Notes: generated by a model not told the origin, from the letters alone. A stretch of 10,831 nucleotides of DNA from Syntrophaceae bacterium (GCA_003165115.1 PLSJ01000421.1:1725-12555), one strand, 5' to 3'; positions 1 to 7,425 are shown, counted from the first letter of the stretch. Made by a program: numbers and translations.

Positions 1-46
1 GGGCGGCATCGGGTGGACGCCCTATAGAAGAAGAGAAAAAAAGGAT

Positions 47-2272
47 TTAAAGACCGACGGCCATCGCCGCGTGATACGCTACTACCCCGCCCAGAAACGA
101 GACCGCCAGCATAAACGCGAAGGACGTGAGAAACCACCGCCAGCTCCCCATCTCCTGCTTCATCACCGCCACCGTGGCCGCGCACGGGACAAAGAGCATG
201 AGCACCGTGAGGAAGGCGACCGCCGACGCGTGGCTCATCAACGTGGGCAGCACCTGCCTTAAGCCCTCCTCCCCCACGCCGTAAAGCACCGCCAGGGTGG
301 CAACCGAATTCTCCTTCGCCACGAGGCTGGAGACCAGGGCCACCATCTCCTTCCATCCGAGACCCATGGGAGCGCCTACCGGCGCCAGGAGCCTGCCGAC
401 CCATGCAAGCACACTCGTCTCCAATTGGCCGGAAGGTATGTTCGAGAGGAGCCAGATCACCACGGACGCAACAAGGATCACGCTGCCCGCCCGCTTCACG
501 AACGCGACCGTCCTCGCCCAGACCACGGCCGCGATGGTGCGCGGGTCGGGTTTGTGGTACAGGGGCAGTTCCATGATGAAAGGCATGGGCTCGCCCTTCA
601 TGAATACCCTGCTGATCGCCACGCCCGTGACGCCGAGGACGGCGATATTGACGGTGAGAAGCAGCCAGGAGACGAGGGAGGCGCGCTCTCCGAAAACGGC
701 CGCGCAGACGAAGGTAAGCACCGCGAGCCTGGCCGTGCAGGGGATGAAAGGCGCGAGGAATATGGTGAGCAGGCGCGCTTTCCTCGACTCCACGATCCGC
801 GTCCCGATGACCGAAGGCACGTTGCAGCCGAAGCCCAGGCACAGGGGGATGAAGCTCTTCCCGTGGAGGCCGACGACGTGCATGAAGCGGTCCATCACGA
901 AGGCGGCCCTCGCCATGTAGCCCACGTCTTCGAGAAACGTGAGGCAGACAAAGAAGATGAGCAGTATGGGAAAGAACGTGAGCACCGAGCCCGCCCCGCC
1001 GATGATGCCGTTTATCACGAGCCCCGTGAGCCAGTGGGGTGCGCCGGCGAGGGCGGTTTCAACCAGACGCGCGAAAAGCTGGAGCAGCCGTTCGAGCAAG
1101 TGTTGCACGGGAAAACCCACCCGGTAGGTGAGACCGAAGACGAGGGCGAGTATGCCGAGGAGCATGGGGATGCCGAGTATGGGCTGCGTGAGCAGATGGT
1201 CTATGCGGTCCGTCATGAGCACCTGCCCGCGCCTGAATCGCGACACGGCGATGCGCGTCACCATCTCTATCCAGTCGTACCGGCCGCCCACGACCGCGCG
1301 GAGTGCGTCCTCATGCTCGATCAGGAGGCCCTGGATCTCGATCCACGTCTCCTGCGGCAAGAACTCCTGGAACGCCGCCGATACCACCGAGTCCCCTTCC
1401 ATCAGTTTCGTCGCGACCCAGCGGTCCGCATAAGGCGGGGGGACGTGGCCCTTGAGAAGCTCCAGCAGCCGCACATAAATGGCCTTGTGGTCGAAAGAGA
1501 CATCGGGCAGGCGCGGGTTGAAGTCGACCTCGTGGAGCGAGGCGTCTATGATCAGGGGGACGAGCTCCTTTATGCCCTTGTTCTTCGTGGCGATTATCGA
1601 GACGACCGGCACGCCCAGCGAACGCTGGAGCGCCGCCACGTCCACGTGGATGCCCTGGCTCTCGGCCACGTCCGTCATATTGACCGCGACGACGATGGGC
1701 ACGTCGAGGAGAAGCACTTCGGTGAGCAGGTAGAGGCTCCTCTCCAAGGCGGAGGCATTGGCCACGAGCACGATGACATCCGGGTGCTCGTGGATGATGA
1801 ACTCACGGGCCGCCCTCTCCTCTTCCGAAAAGGCGGTGAGACTGTATGTGCCCGGAAGGTCGACGATGCGCATCTCGATGCCGTCCGCAACGTGGACCCC
1901 TTCTTTTTTTTCGACGGTTTTCCCCGGCCAGTTGCCCACGTGCTGCGAGAGGCCGGTGAGGATGTTGAAGACGGTCGATTTCCCCACGTTCGGCTGACCG
2001 GCAAGGGCGACCAGCACGCTCTTCTTTTCTTCCGGGGTCGGGACGCCCGACACGAAGATGCGCGAGGCCTCGATCCTCCCCAGGGCCAGCCGCGTGTCGG
2101 AGGCAAGGACGATAACCGAGCCCGCGCTTTTCCTCAGCACCTTGATCTCGGTGCCGGGGACGATGCCCATCGACGCAAGGCGGCTCGTCAGGCGCTCGCC
2201 GCCCCCTATGGAGCTGACCACGCCCGTCTCACCTTCCCTCAGCGTCGTGACCGTGGCGATGACGTTTTCCAC
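47..2272 (-). CDS. feoB: Ferrous iron transporter, FeoA-FeoB fusion
   Basis: GTP-dependent inner-membrane importer of Fe(II), 741 residues. Residues 1-75 form a FeoA-type SH3-like domain, normally a separate small protein. A short linker leads to the FeoB G domain: G1 GQPNVGKS (92-99), G2 region around HVGNWPGKTVEKKEG (111-125), G3 DLPGTYS (138-144), G4 NMTD (198-201) and a probable G5 near 225-233. The membrane part from about residue 360 carries the conserved gate motifs: GCNVPSVIGTR (482-492, C484), PFIPCTARL (508-516, C512), KENSVATL (653-660) and FVPCAATVAV (694-703, C697). The chosen start is GTG at 2272, with AGAAGG 5 nt upstream and an in-frame TAG directly before it, which rules out an N-terminal extension. 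It has its own promoter; I see no recognisable Fur box. The frame is intact and the length fits FeoB plus FeoA. I see no convincing terminator in the 46 bases after the stop. Very confident of the family. Confidence 0.96.
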   Translation of the reverse strand: MENVIATVTTLREGETGVVSSIGGGERLTSRLASMGIVPGTEIKVLRKSAGSVIVLASDTRLALGRIEASRIFVSGVPTPEEKKSVLVALAGQPNVGKSTVFNILTGLSQHVGNWPGKTVEKKEGVHVADGIEMRIVDLPGTYSLTAFSEEERAAREFIIHEHPDVIVLVANASALERSLYLLTEVLLLDVPIVVAVNMTDVAESQGIHVDVAALQRSLGVPVVSIIATKNKGIKELVPLIIDASLHEVDFNPRLPDVSFDHKAIYVRLLELLKGHVPPPYADRWVATKLMEGDSVVSAAFQEFLPQETWIEIQGLLIEHEDALRAVVGGRYDWIEMVTRIAVSRFRRGQVLMTDRIDHLLTQPILGIPMLLGILALVFGLTYRVGFPVQHLLERLLQLFARLVETALAGAPHWLTGLVINGIIGGAGSVLTFFPILLIFFVCLTFLEDVGYMARAAFVMDRFMHVVGLHGKSFIPLCLGFGCNVPSVIGTRIVESRKARLLTIFLAPFIPCTARLAVLTFVCAAVFGERASLVSWLLLTVNIAVLGVTGVAISRVFMKGEPMPFIMELPLYHKPDPRTIAAVVWARTVAFVKRAGSVILVASVVIWLLSNIPSGQLETSVLAWVGRLLAPVGAPMGLGWKEMVALVSSLVAKENSVATLAVLYGVGEEGLRQVLPTLMSHASAVAFLTVLMLFVPCAATVAVMKQEMGSWRWFLTSFAFMLAVSFLGGVVAYHAAMAVGL

Positions 2273-2312
2273 CTAGGCCTTCTTGTTTTTCGCGATGAGT
2301 GACCCAGTCTTG

Positions 2313-2341
2313 GTTATACCCGCATTCACCCGAAATGTCAA
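2313..2341 (-). promoter_or_regulatory. Sigma-70 promoter of the feoAB fusion gene
   Basis: On the minus strand, TTGACA (2341-2336) and TATAAC (2318-2313) are separated by exactly 17 bp: a perfect -35 box and a 5/6 -10 box. Transcription would start near 2306, giving a leader of about 34 nt before the GTG start at 2272. No Fur-like palindrome overlaps it, so iron control is not demonstrated by the sequence. Confidence 0.75.
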
Positions 2342-2405
2342 CGGGCGCGGGCCGTTGCGGAAAGGGCCGCGGGCACTCGAAGGTCCCGATAAACGCCGGT
2401 CGAGG

Positions 2406-3287
2406 TTACCGGTTGTCGACGATGAGCGTGCCGGGAGAGACGTTGCGGGAGGCGCAACAGGGATGGCACTTCCCGTGGAACAGATAAGAAATCCGCCCTT
2501 TCAACTCGTCCTCCTCCGTCAGGCTGTCCAGGTTGCCCACACCCTTCGAGACGATAAGGTCGGCCTCCATAAGGAGACGCCGGACCTCCGTCGAGATGAG
2601 GTGCAGCCTCGTTCCGGCAAAGGGTGTGGGAATGCCGTTTTCAAGGACCGGCGCCACCGCGGGCAGTCCGACCGACCTCGCGTCCGTGATCGTTGCATCG
2701 TTCAGGATCGGGCGGCTTCGCACTATCACGGAGACTTCTCGCCCATGCGTCTCCCTGAGGACCTCGAGAAAGAGCCTGTCGAAGACGATCTCTCCACAGT
2801 TGTCGAGGAGATAGACGATCCGCGTCGCCTCGTGCAGCCGCTTCCTCAAGCCTTCGGCCCCCCCGGCCGTCAGGGACACATCCCGGTCAGGGTCGCCCTG
2901 GAACTCGCCTGCCGACCGGTCCCGGTTGACATCGACCATGGCGTCCATGGAATTGCCCGCGATGGCGAATTTGAGGGCCGTCAGAAAAGGGTCCGCGCTT
3001 TTCTTTACGCGGTCGCTCGCGGCGCCGTAAAGGGCGAGCGCTTTCCGGTTCTGTTCGGCCTTTATCTCCCTCAACGGGTCCTCGTCCTTCGTGGCACGCA
3101 CCATCCTCTCCCAGATCCACTGGACGATCTCGGGGGACGTCACGTTCCAGTCCTCACCCCGCAGCGGGGGCAGACTCACGACCTCGCGCATGAAAGCCTT
3201 GACCTCGTCCTCGTCCTTCATCGAGAGGCGCGCGATCTCCAGGGACATCTTGAGGATACAGGGGATGCAGTCGGGCCATATAAACAT
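2406..3287 (-). CDS. DUF89 / ARMT1-like domain protein, putative metal-dependent phosphatase
   Basis: A 293-residue protein of the DUF89 (AF1104-like, damage-control phosphatase) family. Characterised members dephosphorylate small sugar-phosphate or damaged metabolites using a divalent metal; the substrate of this one is unknown. Seen in the sequence: an N-terminal WPDCIPC motif (C7, C10) followed by a helix typical of prokaryotic DUF89 proteins; AGNSMDAM (110-117); the metal-site signature LLDNCGEIVFD (160-170, with D162 and N163); SKGVGNLDSL (247-256); and a cysteine-rich end HGKCHPCC (271-278). The ATG at 3287 is chosen because GAGG lies 8 nt upstream and the family's N-terminal motif begins right there. 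An in-frame upstream ATG at 3362 would add 25 unlikely residues and runs into the upstream terminator hairpin. It lies 112 bp below the 3-hydroxybutyryl-CoA dehydrogenase gene. No clear promoter is visible in the gap. Family confident, function open. Confidence 0.88.
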   Translation of the reverse strand: MFIWPDCIPCILKMSLEIARLSMKDEDEVKAFMREVVSLPPLRGEDWNVTSPEIVQWIWERMVRATKDEDPLREIKAEQNRKALALYGAASDRVKKSADPFLTALKFAIAGNSMDAMVDVNRDRSAGEFQGDPDRDVSLTAGGAEGLRKRLHEATRIVYLLDNCGEIVFDRLFLEVLRETHGREVSVIVRSRPILNDATITDARSVGLPAVAPVLENGIPTPFAGTRLHLISTEVRRLLMEADLIVSKGVGNLDSLTEEDELKGRISYLFHGKCHPCCASRNVSPGTLIVDNR

Positions 3288-3341
3288 AGTTTCTTCCTCT
3301 TGGGTCCGGGTCTTCTCTTCACGAACGCAAGACTGAGGGCG

Positions 3342-3397
3342 AAAAGGCCCGGATTCGCGCACAAGAGCGAGCCCGGGCCGTTTCGTGAATCCGGGCC
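3342..3397 (-). terminator. Rho-independent terminator of the HBD gene
   Basis: Arms 3346-3359 and 3384-3397 form a 14-bp stem with one G-U pair. Eleven base pairs (GGCCCGGATTC with GAATCCGGGCC) are perfect. The loop is 24 nt and itself contains GCCCGGGC (3371-3378). On the minus strand the hairpin is followed by TTTT (3345-3342). It starts 3 bp after the HBD stop codon, so it should end that transcript before the DUF89 gene. Confidence 0.7.
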
Positions 3398-3399
3398 GT

Positions 3400-4251
3400 T
3401 TACTTGTATTCGTAGAAACCCTTGCCCGTCTTTCTCCCCAGCCAGCCGGCGGTCACCATCTTGATAAGGAGCAGAGGGGGCGCATACTTCACTTCCTTCG
3501 TCTCCTCATAGAGGCTTTGGGCGATGGAGAGCTCCGTGTCGAGACCGATGAAATCGACCACCTCTAACGGCCCCATCGGGTGGTTCACCGCCAGCTTCAT
3601 GGACGTGTCGATCTCGTCCCTGGTCGCGATGCCCGCCTCGAGCATTCTTACGGCCCCGAGCAAAAAAGGCGTGAAGAGCCGCGTGACGATGAAGCCGCCC
3701 ACATCGGGCGCCACCACCACCGTCTTTCCGAGCGTCCCTCCCCACTGTTTCACGGTATCGATGGTCTCCTGGCTCGTCATGATCGTGCGGACGAGCTCCA
3801 GGAGCTGCATGACGGGGGCCGGGTTGTGGAAGTGCATGCCTATCACCTTGTCGCCCCGCTTTGTGGCAACGGCCATGTCCGTGACGGAGAGGCCCGACGT
3901 GTTGCTGCCGAAGATCGTTTCCGGCTTGCATATCCGGTCGAGCTCTGCAAAAAGCTTCTTCTTGAGCCCCAGGTCTTCGGGTGCGGCTTCTTCCACCACA
4001 TCGCAGTCCGCCAGGTCCTGAAGTTTCGTGCCTGTCTTGATCCTGCCCATGATGGCCTTCTTCTGGTCTTCCGACAGTTTTCCCTTTTCAACCCGGCCGG
4101 CAAGCCTCTTGTCTATGCCTTTCAGGCCCTTTTCGAGCATGCCCGGCATCGTGTCGACGGCGATGACGTCGTATCCCGCCTGAGCGAACACCTGGACGAT
4201 CCCGGCGCCCATCTGGCCACAACCCACCACTCCCAGCTTCTTCACTTCCAT
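3400..4251 (-). CDS. hbd: 3-hydroxybutyryl-CoA dehydrogenase
   Basis: NAD(P)-dependent, cytoplasmic enzyme interconverting acetoacetyl-CoA and 3-hydroxybutyryl-CoA, used in butyrate-type fermentation, beta-oxidation and anaerobic acyl-CoA degradation. The 283 residues match the usual length of about 282. Domain order: an N-terminal Rossmann fold with GCGQMG (10-15) and D33 after beta-2; SNTSG (116-120); the catalytic block GMHFHNPAPVMQLLELV (138-154, catalytic H140 and its partner E152); then the C-terminal dimerisation domain with NHPMGPLEVVDFIGLDT (223-239, active-site N223) and the typical GRKTGKGFYEY ending. The start at 4251 has AGGAGG (4263-4258) 6 nt upstream; a longer in-frame start at 4332 lacks family similarity. 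No thiolase, crotonase or acyl-CoA dehydrogenase gene is adjacent, so the pathway direction cannot be read from this window. A hydroxyacyl-CoA dehydrogenase of other chain length (paaH/fadB-like) is the main alternative. Confidence 0.93.
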   Translation of the reverse strand: MEVKKLGVVGCGQMGAGIVQVFAQAGYDVIAVDTMPGMLEKGLKGIDKRLAGRVEKGKLSEDQKKAIMGRIKTGTKLQDLADCDVVEEAAPEDLGLKKKLFAELDRICKPETIFGSNTSGLSVTDMAVATKRGDKVIGMHFHNPAPVMQLLELVRTIMTSQETIDTVKQWGGTLGKTVVVAPDVGGFIVTRLFTPFLLGAVRMLEAGIATRDEIDTSMKLAVNHPMGPLEVVDFIGLDTELSIAQSLYEETKEVKYAPPLLLIKMVTAGWLGRKTGKGFYEYK

Positions 4252-4401
4252 GGCTCTCCTCCTTTTTCGGTTCTTGCCCGCGTCACGCCCCCCGCTGACA
4301 CAGTCGACTGCTTTTGCCGCCGGGCAACTCAACAGAGGGCCTATTTACGCAACGCCTCCGCAAGGAAATCAGCACGGATGAAATGTTGGCTCCAAAGGTT
4401 G

Positions 4402-4431
4402 AATATACAGGCTTTTCGGTCTATTTGTCAA
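4402..4431 (-). promoter_or_regulatory. Sigma-70 promoter of hbd
   Basis: On the minus strand, TTGACA (4431-4426) and TATATT (4407-4402) are 18 bp apart. The -10 box is preceded by the dinucleotide TG. Predicted start is near 4395, leaving an unusually long leader to the ATG at 4251. The boxes are close to consensus but the 18-bp spacer is one longer than ideal. Confidence 0.6.
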
Positions 4432-4492
4432 GGAAAAACGGGCGAGGAACGCGGGGATAACGTCGCGGTGACACAGGTGATCGAGAAACTGC

Positions 4493-4521
4493 TTGACAAG
4501 GTTGAGCTTAATTCATAAAAT
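4493..4521 (+). promoter_or_regulatory. Sigma-70 promoter of the tetR-molybdoenzyme operon
   Basis: TTGACA (4493-4498), a 17-bp spacer and TAAAAT (4516-4521). The start point would fall near 4528, inside the palindrome that begins one base after the -10 box. The leader to the ATG at 4585 is about 57 nt. Confidence 0.72.
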
Positions 4522-4536
4522 TTGAACGTTGTTCAA
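4522..4536. promoter_or_regulatory. Probable TetR operator (autoregulatory)
   Basis: A perfect inverted repeat, TTGAAC-GTT-GTTCAA, sits directly after the -10 box of the tetR promoter and covers the predicted start site. Bound protein here would block transcription. TetR-family repressors commonly bind such 15-20 bp palindromes in their own promoters, so autoregulation is the natural reading. I found no second copy by eye elsewhere in the window, including at the hbd promoter. Confidence 0.6.
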
Positions 4537-4584
4537 TGAGCTTACGGTGATGGAGTGTTGTAGTGAGTCATATCCCTGGTCCCC

Positions 4585-5226
4585 ATGCCGTCGATATCCG
4601 TGACAACCATGAATAAAAAAACCGTGAGAAGACAACAGATTTTACAGGCGGCCGTGGAGGTGTTCGGGAGGGGCAGCTTCGACGAAGCCAATATTTCCGA
4701 AATAGCGCGCAAGGCCGGGGTGGCGGAAGGCACGATTTACCAATACTTCAAAAACAAACAGGACCTCTTCTTCTCGATCCCCCGCGAAAAGACGAAAATA
4801 TTCTCGACGGAGCTGGATTTTCACCTCAAGGGGGTGACGGACACCAGGGAGAAGATCAGAAAGTTCGTCTGGTATTACCTCCACTTTTTCAAGACCAATC
4901 CGGACTACACCAGGAGCCTGATGCTCGAGATGCGGATAAGCAGGACGTTCAGGAAGTCCGCGAGCTATAAAGGCGTCAGGAGGTTCTCCAACCAGGTGCT
5001 GGAGATCCTCAAGGAAGGCCGGGACCAGGGGGTTATCAGACGTGACGTCGACCTCTACCTCTCACGGCACCTGCTCTTGGGGATGCTCGAACACGTGGTG
5101 ACAAGATGGCTCCTGAAAGGCGAAAGAGAAGATATCATGCAGTACCATGAACAATTGAGCGAACTCATCCTCAATGGGGTCGGCGTTCACGTCGACGACG
5201 AGCCATCGAGGGTACAAGGAGGATAA
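4585..5226 (+). CDS. TetR/AcrR-family transcriptional regulator
   Basis: A 213-residue DNA-binding repressor. The N-terminal domain has the TetR signature: RRQQILQAAVEVFGRGSFDEANISEIARKAGVAEGTIYQYFKNKQDLF, with the helix-turn-helix at roughly residues 36-57. The C-terminal ligand domain is helical and unassigned; its overall look resembles regulators of fatty acid or acyl-CoA metabolism, but the ligand cannot be deduced. The start is uncertain: ATG 4585 and ATG 4609 (9th codon, MNKKTVRR) are both in frame, neither has a good ribosome-binding site, and an in-frame TGA at about 4564 prevents longer versions. The second is equally plausible because TetR proteins usually begin shortly before the RRxxIL helix. 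The gene is 4 bp from the next one, with which it should be co-transcribed, and its promoter carries a palindromic operator. Confidence 0.92.
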   Translation: MPSISVTTMNKKTVRRQQILQAAVEVFGRGSFDEANISEIARKAGVAEGTIYQYFKNKQDLFFSIPREKTKIFSTELDFHLKGVTDTREKIRKFVWYYLHFFKTNPDYTRSLMLEMRISRTFRKSASYKGVRRFSNQVLEILKEGRDQGVIRRDVDLYLSRHLLLGMLEHVVTRWLLKGEREDIMQYHEQLSELILNGVGVHVDDEPSRVQGG

Positions 5227-5230
5227 AACA

Positions 5231-7288
5231 ATGGCCACGAAAGTCGTAAAATCAGATTGCATTCTCTGCATCAACAGTTGCGGCATAGACGCCTATGTCG
5301 AGGACGGTAAGTTCGTCAAGGTGGAGGGCATGAAAGAGCACCCCATCAGCCAGGGGGCACTCTGCCCCAGGGGCTACGCCCTGCCCGAGTGGGTCTATTC
5401 GGAGGACAGGATCAAATACCCCATGCAGAAGGTCGACGGCAAATGGGAGCGCATCACCTGGGACCATGCGCTGGACACCATAGCCGCAAAATTCCAGGAG
5501 ATCAAGGACAAGTACGGCGCCAGGGCGCTGGCGGTGTATACCGGGTCGCTGGGCACGGAGAATATCGAGCTGGCGGCCTTTGCCCAGAGGTTCCGGGGCG
5601 TCTATGGGACCCCCAACCTGCTGTCCGTGGAAGGGAACTGCTTCCGCTCCCGCATCATGGCGCGCCAGATGACCTTTGGGGGCTACCCCATAGAAGAACC
5701 CTGGAATTCCAAGTGCGCCATCGTCTTCGGCCAGAACATGGACAACTCGCGGATAACCGTGGGCAGCAAGATGTACAAGGCGCTGGACGCAGGGACGCTG
5801 GAGCACCTCATCATCGTCGATCCCAAGAAGATCCCCATGGCGGAGAGAGGCATACATATCCAGTTGAGACCGGGCACGGACACCGCGCTCTGCCTCGGCA
5901 TGCTTCACGTGATCATAGGAGAGGGCCTCTACGACAAGGAGTTTGTCGAGAAGAACTGCATCGGTTTCGACAAGCTGTCCGAGCACGTGGCGGAGTATAC
6001 GCCCGAGAAGATGTCCGAGATAACGTGGGTGCCGGCGGACGATATCAGGAAAATAGCCCGGATATTCGCCACGACCAAACCGGCCTCCCTGGTGCCGGGC
6101 ACCTGCTCCATAGACCAGCACATAAACGGTTTCCAGGGCAACAGGGTCCAGGCGATATTGCAGGCGATCACGGGCAATATGGACGTCCCCGGCGGGTGGG
6201 TGAACATCCCCTTTATCCGCCTGGGAGACATGAGGGTCACGGAGATCAGCGACCCCATCGGCACCGACGAGCATCCCCTCTTCCGCCGGTTCTGGGGCAG
6301 GACTTCCCCTTACGGCCAGCAAATGCTCTTTGCCGACGCGGTGCTTAAGGGTAAGCCTTACCCGATCAAGGCCATGATCTGCACGGGCGGTAACCCCGCC
6401 GTTACCCTGCCCGATTCCGAGCGCATAAAAGAGGCCATCAGGGCGCTCGACTTCCTGGTGGTGTCGGACCTGTTCATGACGGATACGGCCGAGCTCGCCG
6501 ATATCGTGCTCCCCGCCTGCTCGTTCTTGGAGAAGAGCGGCGTCGGCTACGTGTACGGGGTAACGAACTGCATACCCTACGCGATGCTCCGCAAGAAGAT
6601 TATAGAGCCGATCGGCGAGAGCTGGCCTGACTGGCGGATCTGGACCGAGATAGGCAGGCGCATGGGTTACGGGAGATTCTTCCCCTGGAATACCGAAGAG
6701 GAGATCATCGACTTTTTCCTGAAGCCGAGCGGACTGACCAGGGAACAACTGGAAATAGACCACCCCGAGGGGGCCTATTACACCCAGATGAAATATGTGC
6801 AGCAAACCCGGTACAACACGCCTTCCGGCAAAATCGAGCTCTATTCCCAGACGCTGGCGGAAAACGGCTATGACCCCCTGCCCCGCCCTGTCGAGCCGAG
6901 CAAGAGCCCGGTGAGCACGCCGGAGCTTTACAAGAAATACCCGGTGATCCTGACGACGGGCGCAAGGGTCCCGGAATACACGCACACTCAATTCAGGGAA
7001 GTAGCCAGCCTGCACAAGAGCGCGCCCGAGCCGATAGCGGAGATACACCCCGACACCGCGGCGAAGTATGGGATTTCCGACGGCGACATGATGACCGTGG
7101 AAACGACGAAGGGCAAGATCACGATGAAGGCCAGGGCTACGGAAAAGCTGGCCCGCGGCGTCCTGAGCATCCCCCACGGATGGGCCAGGGCAAACGCGAA
7201 CACGTTGACCGAGCTTGAGCCGCGCGACCCTGTGACGGGCTACACGGAGATGAAGGCATTGCTTTGCAGGATCGCCAAGGCAGCGTAA
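5231..7288 (+). CDS. Molybdopterin (Mo/W) oxidoreductase-family enzyme with one [4Fe-4S] cluster
   Basis: A 685-residue catalytic subunit of the DMSO reductase/formate dehydrogenase superfamily, binding a bis-pterin Mo or W cofactor. An N-terminal [4Fe-4S] site is clear: C10-x2-C13-x3-C17-x27-C45, followed by PRG (R47). C137 in SVEGNCFRSRIMARQ sits where the family has its metal ligand. FGQNMDNSR (about 178-186) and ICTGGNPAVTLPDSERI fit the cofactor-binding core, and the C-terminal pterin-binding domain includes TTGARVPEYTHTQFRE and LSIPHGWA. There is no twin-arginine signal, so it is probably cytoplasmic. The start at 5231 has AAGGAGG (5216-5222) 8 nt upstream, inside the end of tetR. No iron-sulfur, flavin or membrane partner is encoded nearby. 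Such single-subunit members include acetylene hydratase, which does no net redox chemistry; length and layout are compatible, but the substrate is unknown. Family sure, reaction not. Confidence 0.93.
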   Translation: MATKVVKSDCILCINSCGIDAYVEDGKFVKVEGMKEHPISQGALCPRGYALPEWVYSEDRIKYPMQKVDGKWERITWDHALDTIAAKFQEIKDKYGARALAVYTGSLGTENIELAAFAQRFRGVYGTPNLLSVEGNCFRSRIMARQMTFGGYPIEEPWNSKCAIVFGQNMDNSRITVGSKMYKALDAGTLEHLIIVDPKKIPMAERGIHIQLRPGTDTALCLGMLHVIIGEGLYDKEFVEKNCIGFDKLSEHVAEYTPEKMSEITWVPADDIRKIARIFATTKPASLVPGTCSIDQHINGFQGNRVQAILQAITGNMDVPGGWVNIPFIRLGDMRVTEISDPIGTDEHPLFRRFWGRTSPYGQQMLFADAVLKGKPYPIKAMICTGGNPAVTLPDSERIKEAIRALDFLVVSDLFMTDTAELADIVLPACSFLEKSGVGYVYGVTNCIPYAMLRKKIIEPIGESWPDWRIWTEIGRRMGYGRFFPWNTEEEIIDFFLKPSGLTREQLEIDHPEGAYYTQMKYVQQTRYNTPSGKIELYSQTLAENGYDPLPRPVEPSKSPVSTPELYKKYPVILTTGARVPEYTHTQFREVASLHKSAPEPIAEIHPDTAAKYGISDGDMMTVETTKGKITMKARATEKLARGVLSIPHGWARANANTLTELEPRDPVTGYTEMKALLCRIAKAA

Positions 7289-7314
7289 TAGAGTCGGCTT
7301 ACCCATCGGGTTTG

Positions 7315-7354
7315 AAAAGAACCGCCGTCCCCTGAGGGACGGCGGTTCTTTTTT
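7315..7354 (+). terminator. Rho-independent terminator of the tetR-molybdoenzyme operon
   Basis: Perfect 17-bp inverted repeat, arms 7315-7331 and 7336-7352, around a CTGA loop, with a GC-rich core (GAACCGCCGTCCC) and a run of six T at 7349-7354. It lies 26 bp after the stop codon. The A-run on the left arm would give a weaker T-tract in the opposite direction. Confidence 0.92.
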
Positions 7355-7406
7355 GTCCATCCGCCGAAGCAGCGCCGGTCATCGACATTGCAAAACCTGC
7401 TCCCGA

Positions 7407-7425
7407 TACATAGACTTTCTATGTA
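7407..7425. promoter_or_regulatory. Operator-like palindrome upstream of the tautomerase gene
   Basis: TACATAGA-CTT-TCTATGTA is a perfect 8-bp inverted repeat with a 3-bp centre, 33 bp before the GTG start. A second, overlapping inverted repeat, AGACTT (7412-7417) with AAGTCT (7425-7430), is mutually exclusive with the first if it forms in RNA. A GATAAT element (7433-7438) follows and may be a -10 box, but no good -35 box is at the right distance; TTGCAA (7388-7393) pairs only with a poor TAGACT. A regulator site is an inference from symmetry. Confidence 0.4.

Larger units (their letters stand above)
4252..4584. other. Divergent intergenic region between hbd and tetR
   Basis: This 333-bp gap has no credible gene. 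It holds a minus-strand promoter for hbd (4402-4431), a plus-strand promoter for tetR (4493-4521) and a palindrome at 4522-4536. About 144 nt between the predicted hbd transcription start and its ATG form a leader with no strong hairpin that I could find. A short TTGG-CT-CCAA inverted repeat lies at 4386-4395, just downstream of the hbd -10 box, but its arms are too short to weigh much. Confidence 0.7.

Noticed and set aside
1..46. Terminator or promoter downstream of feoAB
   Set aside because: Only a 5-bp GC stem can be drawn and it is not followed by T; the sequence ends too soon to judge.
425..2302. Long open frame on the plus strand opposite feoAB
   Set aside because: Its product is rich in Arg, His, Glu and Asp with no domain; it is an antisense shadow of a GC-rich gene whose protein motifs are unambiguous on the other strand.
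2340..2385. GC-rich imperfect inverted repeat after the DUF89 stop, considered as a terminator
   Set aside because: The arms need a bulged G and there is no T-run on either side; too weak to call.
2283..3464. Plus-strand open frame covering the DUF89 gene
   Set aside because: Spans the feoAB promoter and the hbd terminator and shows no family feature; it is the antisense of a real gene.
5252..7360. Open frame of about 700 codons on the minus strand opposite the molybdoenzyme
   Set aside because: Runs through the terminator hairpin, has an unnatural composition and no motif; the plus-strand gene has all family residues in place.
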